Below, one piece after another: positions 8,293 to 16,569 of a DNA stretch of 40,808 nt. A program made the translations under genes and the position numbers. The DNA lies in contig MHDC01000044.1 in assembly GCA_001803415.1 (NCBI GenBank), positions 1 through 40,808 on the forward strand, in the 5' to 3' direction. The stretch comes from Microgenomates group bacterium RBG_16_45_19 (lineage in GTDB: Bacteria > Patescibacteriota > Microgenomatia > UBA1400 > RBG-16-45-19). The first letter of the stretch is position 1; each line of letters begins with the position of its first letter. Under the pieces are notes generated by a model. That model had not been told where the DNA came from. It saw nothing but the letters and a program-made list of their open reading frames with translations, and did not search any database.

Positions 8293-9455
8293 AACCTCAG
8301 ATCATCAGCGCCAAATCGGTGCACTGGCAAGCATTACTCAACCAACTTAAAAGTGCCCACCCAGAGTTAACCATCGTCAACCACTATCATAGCCAGCTTA
8401 ACGAACTTTTTAATATCCGCTACCCAAAAGATGTTGATAATGACAAAAAGCGCCTATTATTTATCAGTCGAATTACCCATAAAAAGCCCCTAAACGCTCA
8501 TGGTAACTGGATCTATTACCCCTGGCTTAATACGTTAGTCCACCTCCTTCCTAAAAATGAATATCAAGAGGTCAGAACCGCTAGAAATCGACCGATCATA
8601 TCATCCAAGCAGCAACAGCAACTCATGGACCTAACCGTGGGTGTGATTGGCCTCAGCGTTGGTAATGCTATCATTCAAAATCTCGTTTATTCTGGTGGTG
8701 CCCAAGTTGTCAAAGTCGCTGACGCTGATACCCTTGATTTATCGAACTTAAATCGAATCCAAGCCTCTACTACTAATCTTGGGATCAATAAAGCCGTTAT
8801 CGCTGCTCAACAAATATACCAAATAAATCCCTATGCCAAAATTGTCATTTACGATCAAAAAATTAATGCCGATAATCTTAAAGAATTTCTCATCTCCAAA
8901 CCAAAACTTGATGTCATTATCGACGAATGTGACGACTTAACTTTAAAAAACTATCTTCGTCTCACCGCTCGAGCAATAAAACTACCGTTTCTATCGATCA
9001 CTGATGTCGGTCTTGAATCCCAAGTTGATTTCCACCGTTTCGACCTCTCATCCAAAACTGCCGGCATGCGTGAACTACCTAATTTTACTCTCGATGAATT
9101 ACTCGAAGCTTATCGCCTGTCTGAACCACTCGACTTATCGCTCAAGGAACAACTTAAACTCATTGTCGAGATAGTTGGTGAAAAAAACGTCAGTCTAGAA
9201 ATGCAAAAGGGGTCAATCGCCAGAGCTGAATTCAAAATTGCCGGTTGGCCACAGTTAGCCATGACTGTATTTGCTGGAGGTAGCCTGGCAACGTTCACCT
9301 TACTCCTATTTGCCAGTGGTCATAGAACTTACGCCAAACAGAAAAGCCTCTCGTTCAATCGATTGCTAAAACCTGGTTACTTCAGCCCCCGTGCCCAATT
9401 TATCAGAAGATCATTTAGTCGCACGTTCCACCATTATCTCCGTTCAATTAAATAA
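8274..9455 (+). CDS. ThiF/E1-like adenylyltransferase of the Rv1355c type, 393 aa
   Basis: An E1-type Rossmann domain begins with TVGVIGLSVGNAIIQNL (about residues 121-137). The nucleotide-site motif follows, ADADTLDLSNLNRIQ (Asp, Arg), then the Lys in LGINKA and DVIIDECDD for the metal/ATP Asp. This matches the ThiF half of Rv1355c-like proteins. The only cysteine in the whole protein is in DECDD, so the usual E1 thioester cysteine and the CxxC zinc sites are absent. That points to adenylation or nucleotide binding without sulfur or ubiquitin-like transfer. An N-terminal extension of about 110 residues has no motif I know. The start overlaps the adenylase gene by 19 nt (tight coupling). It is the last gene of the operon; 50 nt follow before the kinase start. 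Confidence 0.8.
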   Translation: MDSKKLKPQIISAKSVHWQALLNQLKSAHPELTIVNHYHSQLNELFNIRYPKDVDNDKKRLLFISRITHKKPLNAHGNWIYYPWLNTLVHLLPKNEYQEVRTARNRPIISSKQQQQLMDLTVGVIGLSVGNAIIQNLVYSGGAQVVKVADADTLDLSNLNRIQASTTNLGINKAVIAAQQIYQINPYAKIVIYDQKINADNLKEFLISKPKLDVIIDECDDLTLKNYLRLTARAIKLPFLSITDVGLESQVDFHRFDLSSKTAGMRELPNFTLDELLEAYRLSEPLDLSLKEQLKLIVEIVGEKNVSLEMQKGSIARAEFKIAGWPQLAMTVFAGGSLATFTLLLFASGHRTYAKQKSLSFNRLLKPGYFSPRAQFIRRSFSRTFHHYLRSIK

Positions 9456-9470
9456 TTCTCCGCCTTAAAA

Positions 9471-9499
9471 TTGTAGCTCTATTTCAAACAGGCTATGAT
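9471..9499 (+). promoter_or_regulatory. Promoter of histidine kinase 1: TTGTAG-N17-TATGAT
   Basis: The -35 TTGTAG is at 9471-9476 and the -10 TATGAT at 9494-9499, with a 17-nt spacer. The ATG lies 6 nt after the -10, so the expected +1 coincides with the A of the start codon (leaderless). Confidence 0.7.
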
Positions 9500-9505
9500 T
9501 AACCT

Positions 9506-11638
9506 ATGCTCGCATTAATAGCTCTGGGTTTCGTGACCCTTACTTCAGCCACTTTAGCGCTCTTTATCTATTACAAGAATCCCAAAAGCGCCACCAACCA
9601 ATTATATAGCTTCTTTGCTGCTAGCTTAGTTTTCTGGTCTATAGTCATGTATTTTTCCATTCACCCACCCTCACCCAGTCAAATGCTTTTCTTTATCCGT
9701 TTAAGTATGCTAGCTGCAATCCTCATGTCATATGCCGCTTTACTCATCAGCTACACGATTCCATCCAGTAATTTCACCATGAACCGCACACGATTCTTAA
9801 TTATCACTGTTCTTTCAATTTTTGGTGCCATCACCGCCATGAGTCCTTATATGTTTACCGGTTTGAGCATCATTAACGGTAACGTCGAAGCCACTGCCGG
9901 ACCAGGTATGCTCATGTTTATCATTACCGGTCTTGGTTATACCCTAGCTTCCCTTATAATTCTTGCCCGCAAGTACCGACGCAGCACTGGCATAGTTAAA
10001 AAACAGCTCTACCTTGTCTTTATCGGCATGTTTATCATGTTTACCCTGTTAATCACGGCCAATTTCATTGTGGTGATCGTCTTTAAATCAAGTGCCTTTA
10101 TCAACTTTGGCCCTCTCTTTACGATCCCATTTCTTCTGCTCACCGCCTACGCCATCGTCAAACATCAGTTCCTGGATATCAGCCTCCTGCTCTTCCGCAC
10201 CGTCACCTTCACTCTAGTAACTTTGGCCATTATTTCCATCTATGCCATCGCTTTGTTTAGTTTTTTGAATTACCTGCCCAAGGAATATCATACTGCCCTG
10301 ACCATTTTTTTGGCCTTGGTCCTAGTCTATTCCTATCATCCCCTTAAAAGTGTCATTGAATCCTTAACTCGCAATATTTTTTACAAACAGGCTTATTCTT
10401 CGGAAGACTTTCTGGAAATTTTAGGTGAAATCATTCGCTCGACACTAACCTTAGAGACTCTAGGACACAAAGTTCTCGATGAACTCTGCCGAACTTTACC
10501 CGTTTCCCGCGGTGCCTTTGTCATCACCCAAAAAGAAGCTCCAGCTCAGGTCATCGCCGTCAACTATGATCCTAAACCTGAGTACACCGACAATAATATT
10601 TATAACCTTCGCCAAGCCGCTAAAAACGACCTGTTGATCTTTGATGATCTGGAAGAGGGCCCGATCAAAATGCTCCTCCGGCACCTCCACCTGACTATCG
10701 TGATGCCCCTTAAAGTTAAATCCACTTTCCATGGCTTGCTCCTTTTATCCGACAAAGCTTCCGGCGAAACTTATTCCCGACAGGACGTCGATGTTTTGGA
10801 AATTTTAATGCCTCAATTGTCCGTAGCCATCCAAAACGCCAAGAGCTACGAAGAAATCAAAGGCTTCGCGGCTAAGTTAAAAGAGGAAGTGACTGTCGCC
10901 ACTGCCGATCTCAGACAAGCCAACCGCCATTTAAAACACCTCGATAAACTTAAAGACGAATTTGTCTTTATCGCCACCCACGAGCTTAAAAATCCAGTTA
11001 CGGCCATGCGCGGCTATCTCTCCATGCTCTCCGAAGGTCTGTTTGGCCCGATTCCCGACAAAATGAAAGAGCCGCTCGACCAACTGGACTCTTCCAATCA
11101 ACAGCTGGTCGAACTAGTCAATGATCTGCTTCAAATCGCCCGCGCCGAAGCCAAAACTTTAACCATCGAAACCAAACCGGTTGATCTTAGCGCTATCGTC
11201 ACCGAAGTCTGCCATACCGTCAAACCCTTAGCCGAGCAAAAAAGCTTAACTTTAAAATACGACCGGCCAAAAAAAGATACCCTCATGGTCATGGCCGACG
11301 ACACCCGTTGTAAAGAAATTATGAACAACCTCATTTCCAACGCCATCAAATACTCCGCCCAGGGAACTATTACTGTATCCCACGAGTTTAACGAAGATAA
11401 AGTCATTACCCACGTTCAAGACCAAGGCTATGGTATCGCTCCGGCGAATCAAGTCAAGATCTTCACCCGCTTTTTTAGAGTCGAAGCCGAAGCCGCTAAA
11501 GGTATTCCCGGTACTGGTTTGGGCCTCTTTATCGTTAAACAATTGATTGAGAAAATGGGCGGAAAAATTTGGTTCAACTCCGTCTACGGCAAAGGCACTA
11601 TCTTCAGCTTCTCCCTCCCCAAAGTTCCTAAAGCTTAA
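9506..11638 (+). CDS. Orphan sensor histidine kinase with 7TM-type membrane sensor and GAF domain
   Basis: About 710 residues. The N-terminal 285 or so are strongly hydrophobic (roughly nine helices, the first seven like the histidine-kinase 7TM sensor region). A GAF-like domain follows at about 310-455, then a coiled linker, HisKA with ATHELKNP (His492), and an HATPase with N-box NNLISNAIKYS (about 607), G1 DQGYGIA (about 639) and G2 GTGLGLFI. All kinase motifs are intact, so it should autophosphorylate. No response regulator is encoded in the window. The C-terminal half is very similar to the kinase at 12953-14518. The stop overlaps the convergent ATPase gene by 4 bp. What it senses cannot be read from sequence. 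Confidence 0.93.
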   Translation: MLALIALGFVTLTSATLALFIYYKNPKSATNQLYSFFAASLVFWSIVMYFSIHPPSPSQMLFFIRLSMLAAILMSYAALLISYTIPSSNFTMNRTRFLIITVLSIFGAITAMSPYMFTGLSIINGNVEATAGPGMLMFIITGLGYTLASLIILARKYRRSTGIVKKQLYLVFIGMFIMFTLLITANFIVVIVFKSSAFINFGPLFTIPFLLLTAYAIVKHQFLDISLLLFRTVTFTLVTLAIISIYAIALFSFLNYLPKEYHTALTIFLALVLVYSYHPLKSVIESLTRNIFYKQAYSSEDFLEILGEIIRSTLTLETLGHKVLDELCRTLPVSRGAFVITQKEAPAQVIAVNYDPKPEYTDNNIYNLRQAAKNDLLIFDDLEEGPIKMLLRHLHLTIVMPLKVKSTFHGLLLLSDKASGETYSRQDVDVLEILMPQLSVAIQNAKSYEEIKGFAAKLKEEVTVATADLRQANRHLKHLDKLKDEFVFIATHELKNPVTAMRGYLSMLSEGLFGPIPDKMKEPLDQLDSSNQQLVELVNDLLQIARAEAKTLTIETKPVDLSAIVTEVCHTVKPLAEQKSLTLKYDRPKKDTLMVMADDTRCKEIMNNLISNAIKYSAQGTITVSHEFNEDKVITHVQDQGYGIAPANQVKIFTRFFRVEAEAAKGIPGTGLGLFIVKQLIEKMGGKIWFNSVYGKGTIFSFSLPKVPKA

Positions 11639-12852
11639 CCAGATAAAAACTGATACCAAGGCAAATTTTTCACCCCAGCCACAGCCAGGGTGGTTTCCCC
11701 CAAAGAAATCAAATAAGCCCCTTCTACCTTGTCACCAAAATCCTTCACCGCTTGGGTCAAATTCTGGGTATGCTTAAGAGTCAGATTCGCCGCCGCTTTG
11801 ATTTCCACTAGATTCAAACCTGCCCCTGAAGGTAGAGCTAAATCCACCTCAAAATTATCATAAGTCCTAATAAAATTTAATTCCGCTCGCTGCCCATGAT
11901 GCAAATACCGCTTGTAGAAATCAGCTACCACTAGCGTCTCAAACAAAGCTCCCCAATGTAGACCATTGATTACCTGATCGACAGTAGTCAACCGCAGTAA
12001 ATGACACACTAAACCAGTATCGGTGAAATAAAGCTTCGGTCGCTTTACCAACCTTTTTCCCAAATTTTGGTAATACGGATAAACCAGAAGGATTTGATGG
12101 GATGCTTCCAGCACCGACACCCATCGCTTAACCGTGGTTAATGATACTCCCAAATTAGTCGCGATATCGGTTAAATCCAATAATTGTCCTGTTCGGGCTG
12201 CGCAAACCTGAATAAATTGCTCATATTGCCTCAAATCCCCCACTTGTTCCAAAGCCCTGACATCCCGCTCTAAATATGTCGTCAAATATGATCCATACCA
12301 CAACTCCAATTGCGGTCTAGATTGTAAAATTAATTCGGGGAAACTTCCGGTTAATATTATTTTCGCTAACTGCCGGGCTGTCTGACCATTCCCGTCAAAA
12401 GTCTTTTCAAAAATTTTAGTGACTGTCGCCGATGAAGCACCTTGCCCGACAATCTCCGCCACCGACAGCGGCAATAAATTCAAAATCGCAACTCGCCCGG
12501 CTAATGATTCAGTCACCCCCCGCATCAACGGGAAAGCCTGAGAACCAGTAATAATCCAATCACCGGCAACCCGCCGCTGATCAATCCTTAATTTAATCAC
12601 CGGGAGCAATTCAGGTACATATTGGATTTCATCAATTATGACCGGAGTTTTAATGCTCTCCATAAATAACTGGGGATCTGTCGCTGCTTGCATCCTGGTA
12701 GCCGCCAAATCCATACTAAAATACCTATGAGTTTTTCCAAATAGATGTTTCACTAACGTTGTTTTACCGGACTGACGCGGACCCGTTAAAATCACCGTCG
12801 GAAAACTACGGGCTGTCCGCTTTAATATTGCAGCCAACGTTCGCTCTATCAT
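11635..12852 (-). CDS. AAA-14/DUF4143 family ATPase
   Basis: Walker A TGPRQSGKTT lies near residues 23-32, Walker B VIIDEIQYVPEL at about 78-89, and a sensor segment WIITGSQAFPL follows. A winged-helix-like middle (TDIATNLGVSLTTVKRWVSVLE) and a C-terminal DUF4143 part with a PD-(D/E)xK-like signature (EVDLAL...LVEIKAA) complete it. This family is common and scattered in bacteria and archaea; its role is unknown, though some members are thought to belong to mobile or toxin-like systems. I chose ATG 12852 because TTGTAA-N17-TATAAT stands 6 nt before it; the upstream TTG/ATG-type extension would translate the promoter. It lies between two paralogous kinases on the opposite strand, suggesting insertion after a kinase duplication. 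Confidence 0.88.
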   Translation of the reverse strand: MIERTLAAILKRTARSFPTVILTGPRQSGKTTLVKHLFGKTHRYFSMDLAATRMQAATDPQLFMESIKTPVIIDEIQYVPELLPVIKLRIDQRRVAGDWIITGSQAFPLMRGVTESLAGRVAILNLLPLSVAEIVGQGASSATVTKIFEKTFDGNGQTARQLAKIILTGSFPELILQSRPQLELWYGSYLTTYLERDVRALEQVGDLRQYEQFIQVCAARTGQLLDLTDIATNLGVSLTTVKRWVSVLEASHQILLVYPYYQNLGKRLVKRPKLYFTDTGLVCHLLRLTTVDQVINGLHWGALFETLVVADFYKRYLHHGQRAELNFIRTYDNFEVDLALPSGAGLNLVEIKAAANLTLKHTQNLTQAVKDFGDKVEGAYLISLGETTLAVAGVKNLPWYQFLSG

Positions 12853-12858
12853 GACTAA

Positions 12859-12887
12859 ATTATACAACCGAAAATCTAACATTACAA
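12859..12887 (-). promoter_or_regulatory. Promoter of the DUF4143 ATPase: TTGTAA-N17-TATAAT
   Basis: The -35 TTGTAA (12887-12882), a 17-nt spacer and the consensus -10 TATAAT (12864-12859) are followed by 6 nt and the ATG at 12852. This is one of the clearest leaderless promoters in the window, and it fixes the start codon. Confidence 0.75.
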
Positions 12888-12937
12888 GTTAGAATTTCGG
12901 TTATACTTAACCCCTGCTTTGTGCCGGCTGCATACGC

Positions 12938-12943
12938 TATACT
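12938..12943 (+). promoter_or_regulatory. -10 box TATACT of histidine kinase 2
   Basis: TATACT lies 9 nt before the ATG at 12953, with an expected leader of about 3 nt. No good -35 box is seen at 16-18 nt. It is divergent from the ATPase promoter. Confidence 0.5.
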
Positions 12944-12952
12944 GGCTTCTGT

Positions 12953-14518
12953 ATGCCGGTCAGAACCGTTAAAAAGCCGCCCAGTGTTACTCCCGCCCGC
13001 TCCATCTCAGTCTCAAAAATCTGGTTGGCTGCCCAGCAAGAAGCCACCGGGGCTAAAACCAGTTCCTACCTAGTCACCACCGCCGCCACCGGCCTGGTCT
13101 TCACCCTCATCTCCCTGCTGTGTCTAAGCCTGGTACCACCGGCAGCCCGGCTGGGTTTTTTCTTAGTACTCTCCTTTGTCTTTGCTCTAATTTTCAGCCC
13201 CTTACGCTACGCCATGGAAGAATTCATTCGCCAAGCTTTTCCCGGCACCGACTACGACTCGCATTTATTAGTCAAAAGCTTAAATACTATCTCTTATAGC
13301 TCTTTAACTCTAGATGATCTCTCGACTACTTTCTTCAGTCAATTAGCTCAAGGCTTCAATGTGCCTGAAACCGCCTTTCTCTTCATCAAAACAACCGAAG
13401 TTAACATCATCAAAACCAGCGACCGTTTCCAAAACGTGGGTGCCTTGCCTCAATCCGACCAACAGTTGATTATCCGCCACGCTCAAAAACTACCCCACCC
13501 GACCCGGCGTTTTGATCACCATGAAGTCAACCACCTCCTGGACGTTTATCATATTAAACTGGTTCTTCCCCTCTTCAACAACACTGACCTGGTCGGCCTG
13601 CTCTTATTAGGCAACAAAGATCCAATTAAGCCTTACACCACCAAAGATTATAAAGTCCTGGAAGCCATCGCTCCCAAGATTGGCTTTGCCATTAAAAACG
13701 CTTTTGCCTACGAGAAAATCCAAGCCAAAAACGCCCGTCTTTTCCAGGAACTCAAACAATCCAACGAACAGTTACGCTTCGTTAACCAGCGCTTACGTAA
13801 AGATGACAAACTCAAGGACGAGTTCCTGTTTATCTCGACCCACGAACTCAAAAACCCCATCACCGCCATGAAAGGTTACCTCTCCCTCATCAAGGAGGGC
13901 ATGTACGGCCGCATCCCGGTCAAACTTCGGCCGGCCATCGAGCAAATTGACGCCTCTAACGAACAGCTCATCAACCTCTTAAATAATCTCCTCCAAATCG
14001 CCCGCTACGAAGCCCAGCGGTTGGTGGTCAAGACCCAACCGACAGCCATTTGCCCCGTCATCGATCAAGTCCTGCGTGATCTCAAGCCGCTAGCCGTCCA
14101 AAAAAATCTGCAGCTGGTTCACAATTGTCGTAACCCGGCTGTTAAAGTCATGGCCGACAAAGATCGCCTACGGGAAATTATGTCCAACCTCTTAGGTAAC
14201 GCCATCAAATACTCCGACCGGGGCATGATCACCATCTCCCACGAAATTATTCAGGATAAGCTGGTCACCCACATCCAAGACGAAGGCGTTGGTATCGCCA
14301 AAACCGATCAGGCAAAAATCTTCACCCGCTTCTTTAGGGTCGAAGAGGAAGCCGCCCGTGGTATTCCCGGTTCCGGTTTAGGCCTTTTCATCGTTAAAAA
14401 AATGTTGGAAAAAATGGCCGGCACTATCTGGTTTACTTCGGTCCAGGGCGCCGGCTCCACTTTCAGCTTTGCCATTCCCTTAGCCCAATCCCGGCCGTCG
14501 CGTCCGGTCAAATCATGA
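12953..14518 (+). CDS. Orphan sensor histidine kinase with two TM helices and GAF domain
   Basis: 521 residues: a short basic N-tail, two transmembrane helices (about 43-62 and 66-88), a GAF-like domain (about 105-240), a coiled linker, HisKA with STHELKNP (His297), and an HATPase with NLLGNAIKYS, DEGVGIA and GSGLGLFI. From the linker onward it aligns closely with the kinase at 9506-11638 (shared blocks include KIFTRFFRVE and GLGLFIVK), so the two are paralogues with different sensor fronts. No response regulator is adjacent. The convergent dsbA-like gene ends 8 nt beyond its stop. Confidence 0.92.
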   Translation: MPVRTVKKPPSVTPARSISVSKIWLAAQQEATGAKTSSYLVTTAATGLVFTLISLLCLSLVPPAARLGFFLVLSFVFALIFSPLRYAMEEFIRQAFPGTDYDSHLLVKSLNTISYSSLTLDDLSTTFFSQLAQGFNVPETAFLFIKTTEVNIIKTSDRFQNVGALPQSDQQLIIRHAQKLPHPTRRFDHHEVNHLLDVYHIKLVLPLFNNTDLVGLLLLGNKDPIKPYTTKDYKVLEAIAPKIGFAIKNAFAYEKIQAKNARLFQELKQSNEQLRFVNQRLRKDDKLKDEFLFISTHELKNPITAMKGYLSLIKEGMYGRIPVKLRPAIEQIDASNEQLINLLNNLLQIARYEAQRLVVKTQPTAICPVIDQVLRDLKPLAVQKNLQLVHNCRNPAVKVMADKDRLREIMSNLLGNAIKYSDRGMITISHEIIQDKLVTHIQDEGVGIAKTDQAKIFTRFFRVEEEAARGIPGSGLGLFIVKKMLEKMAGTIWFTSVQGAGSTFSFAIPLAQSRPSRPVKS

Positions 14519-14526
14519 ACTGCCGC

Positions 14527-15258
14527 TTAACCTTCTAAGGCTTTGTCGATTGCTTGCTGAAACACGCTGGTCGGCTGGGCTCCGACTACCACTTCCCTGT
14601 TGATAAAAAAGGTCGGTGTCCCACTAGCTCCCACCTCAGCCGCTAAGGCCGCATCCGCCTCAATCTCGCTGTTATATTTGCCCCCCTCATAGCAGGTGGT
14701 AAATTGACCGGTGTTCAAACCGGCCTCCCCGGCATAACTGACAAACTTTTCCTTGGGATCGCCGTCAATCCACTCATCCTGTTTCGCAAATAGCAAATCA
14801 TGCATCTCCCAATAACCATCCTGTTCCCCGGCACATCTGGCAGCCAAAGCCGCCGGTTTGGCATTGGGGTGAAACGGTAAGGGTAAATCTCTTAAGATAT
14901 ACCTCACTTGACCATTATCCACATACTGCTTGGCTAATTGACCGTAAGTTTCGGTAAAATACCGTTCACAAAAAGGGCACTGATAATCGGTAAATTCGAC
15001 CACCGTTACTTTCGCCCCATCTTGTCCCCGGACCATCTTGGCTTCGGACAGGACTTTATTCCACTGGGCTTCCGTCAACGGACCTTCCGTCGGCGCCGCT
15101 GGCGGTACTTGAGCTTGATTATTGTTCCCGGCCGCTTCTTGACCTAAGACTTGCTTTCCACCTTTCTCATAGACACTCACTTTCCCGTACAATAAACCGA
15201 CCGCAAAAGCTGACCCGATTAACAGAATTACCAACACTGGAATAATTTTTTCTTTCAT
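14527..15258 (-). CDS. Membrane-anchored DsbA-like thiol oxidoreductase/disulfide isomerase
   Basis: An N-terminal hydrophobic anchor (about residues 5-25) is followed by a Gln/Pro-rich linker and a thioredoxin-fold domain. The active site is TDYQCPFCERYF (CPFC, about 92-103) and the cis-Pro loop is ASGTPTFFIN. The helical insertion typical of DsbA/Thioredoxin_4 proteins is present. It would form or shuffle disulfides outside the membrane. It has its own promoter (TTGACG-N17-TATAGT) and a strong Shine-Dalgarno site GGAGGAG 4 nt before the ATG. That makes it one of the few clearly leadered genes here. It lies downstream of gdhA and the thioredoxin genes on the same strand, consistent with a thiol-redox neighbourhood. 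No DsbB/VKOR partner is seen. Confidence 0.92.
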   Translation of the reverse strand: MKEKIIPVLVILLIGSAFAVGLLYGKVSVYEKGGKQVLGQEAAGNNNQAQVPPAAPTEGPLTEAQWNKVLSEAKMVRGQDGAKVTVVEFTDYQCPFCERYFTETYGQLAKQYVDNGQVRYILRDLPLPFHPNAKPAALAARCAGEQDGYWEMHDLLFAKQDEWIDGDPKEKFVSYAGEAGLNTGQFTTCYEGGKYNSEIEADAALAAEVGASGTPTFFINREVVVGAQPTSVFQQAIDKALEG

Positions 15259-15284
15259 GTCTCCTCCTGATGAAAACTCCCCCT

Positions 15285-15313
15285 ACTATACCTTGAGTTT
15301 CCCGTAGCGTCAA
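15285..15313 (-). promoter_or_regulatory. Promoter of the dsbA-like gene: TTGACG-N17-TATAGT, with leader and RBS
   Basis: The -35 TTGACG (15313-15308) overlaps the gdhA stop codon; the -10 TATAGT is at 15290-15285 with a 17-nt spacer. The expected +1 is near 15278, giving a leader of about 20 nt containing GGAGGAG just before ATG 15258. Confidence 0.75.
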
Positions 15314-16569
15314 CGCGAATTTCCCCGAAGCATCATGGCTTCGACTACTCTTTTAACGGCAATGGTGTAAGTCGGCACTCGCATCCCGACTTTTAAGGTC
15401 GCCGGGTTCACTTGACCACCTTCCAGTCTCTCCCATTCCCGCCAAACCCCTGAAAAAGCCTCCTCCATGTGGCGTTTTAGCTGTGCCTGGACTACTTCTA
15501 AATCCCAAGCCTGTCCCTGTAAATTTTGCACCCATTCAAAATAAGAGACGGTCACCCCGCCGGCATTAGCTAACACATCCGGCACACTCACAATCCCTCG
15601 CTCCTTCAAAACGGTGTCTGCCGCCGGCGTCACCGGCCCGTTGGCCATTTCCACCACATACTTTGCTTGCAACTTCTCGGCTACCTCTTTATCAATTACC
15701 CCTTCCAAAGCGGCCGGCACTACCACGGTCACTGGTAATGACCACAGCTCTTCACTGGCCAAGTCTTTAGCTCCCTTATACCCCACTACTTTACCCACCT
15801 TTTGCTTATGGGTCATAACGGCCTCAATCTCCAAACCGGTCAGGTCCTCAGACACGATTCCTCCCTTTGAGTCAAACACGGCTACCACTTTAAAGCCTGC
15901 CGCCTCAGCCAACCGAGCGAACCAATACCCGACGTTGCCAAAACCCTGGACCGCCACCGTCGTCGTTGCCACCGGCACTTTAAACTGTGTGAGTAGCGCC
16001 TTTAGAATCTGCACACCGCCCTGCCCGGTCGCCTCTTCCCGTCCCAAACTACCACCCAAAGCAATTGGCTTACCGGTAAATGTTCCCGGTGCTTTATACC
16101 CTACTGCTTTCTCGTACTCATCCAGCATCCAAGCCATAATTTGCCCATCGGTATTCACGTCCGGTGCCGGAATATCTCGTTTTTCGCCAATTACTGGGGT
16201 TACCAATCGGGCGTAAGCCCGGGATAAAGCCTCTAATTCTGCCTTGGAGAGCTGGCGCGGCTCGACTGCTACCCCGCCCTTAGCCCCGCCGTATGGAATA
16301 TCCACGGTGGCGCACTTAAACGTCATCCACATCGATAAAGCCTTGACTTCATCTTCCGAAACCTTGGGGTGAAACCTGATCCCTCCTTTATATGGCCCCC
16401 GGGCATCATTATGCTGCGAGCGCCAAGCCGGATACTTTTTACCGCCCACCTCTAACTCGCCTTTGATCAAATTCTGCGGTTCTGCCAATCGCCGATAAAT
16501 CGTTTCCGGTATCTCGACATAGGCTTTGACTTGCTCTAGTTGTTTTAAAGCTTGCTCCCATGGATTCAT
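15310..16569 (-). CDS. gdhA: Glu/Leu/Phe/Val-type dehydrogenase, probable glutamate dehydrogenase
   Basis: It interconverts glutamate and 2-oxoglutarate plus ammonia. The N-terminal domain has KGGIRFHP and the catalytic-lysine motif PYGGAKGGV (about residues 98-106), then PAPDVNTD. The Rossmann domain has VQGFGNVG, with an Asp ending beta-2 in VVAVFDSKGGI (suggesting NAD preference). The length of 419 aa is standard. The ATG at 16569 overlaps the trxB TGA as ATGA and has GGAGGG 3 nt upstream, so it is preferred to the longer frame start at 16584. It is the last gene of the csoR-trxA-trxB-gdhA unit; coupling ammonia/glutamate metabolism to thioredoxin genes is unusual but may only reflect compaction. 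Confidence 0.94.
   Translation of the reverse strand: MNPWEQALKQLEQVKAYVEIPETIYRRLAEPQNLIKGELEVGGKKYPAWRSQHNDARGPYKGGIRFHPKVSEDEVKALSMWMTFKCATVDIPYGGAKGGVAVEPRQLSKAELEALSRAYARLVTPVIGEKRDIPAPDVNTDGQIMAWMLDEYEKAVGYKAPGTFTGKPIALGGSLGREEATGQGGVQILKALLTQFKVPVATTTVAVQGFGNVGYWFARLAEAAGFKVVAVFDSKGGIVSEDLTGLEIEAVMTHKQKVGKVVGYKGAKDLASEELWSLPVTVVVPAALEGVIDKEVAEKLQAKYVVEMANGPVTPAADTVLKERGIVSVPDVLANAGGVTVSYFEWVQNLQGQAWDLEVVQAQLKRHMEEAFSGVWREWERLEGGQVNPATLKVGMRVPTYTIAVKRVVEAMMLRGNSR

Noticed and set aside
4544-9455. Azole-modified peptide (TOMM) cluster
   Set aside because: E1-like and nitroreductase-like genes are present, but no YcaO protein and no short precursor peptide are found, and the E1-like protein lacks the expected cysteines.
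9456-9505. Intrinsic terminator after the ThiF-like gene
   Set aside because: No GC-rich stem followed by a T tract; the 50 nt are occupied by the kinase promoter.
14308-14511. 67-aa minus-strand frame
   Set aside because: Shadow of the HATPase region of histidine kinase 2.
15614-16216. 200-aa open frame on the plus strand
   Set aside because: It lies fully antisense to gdhA; composition (Ser/Thr/Pro rich) is that of a shadow frame in GC-rich coding DNA, with no promoter or RBS.
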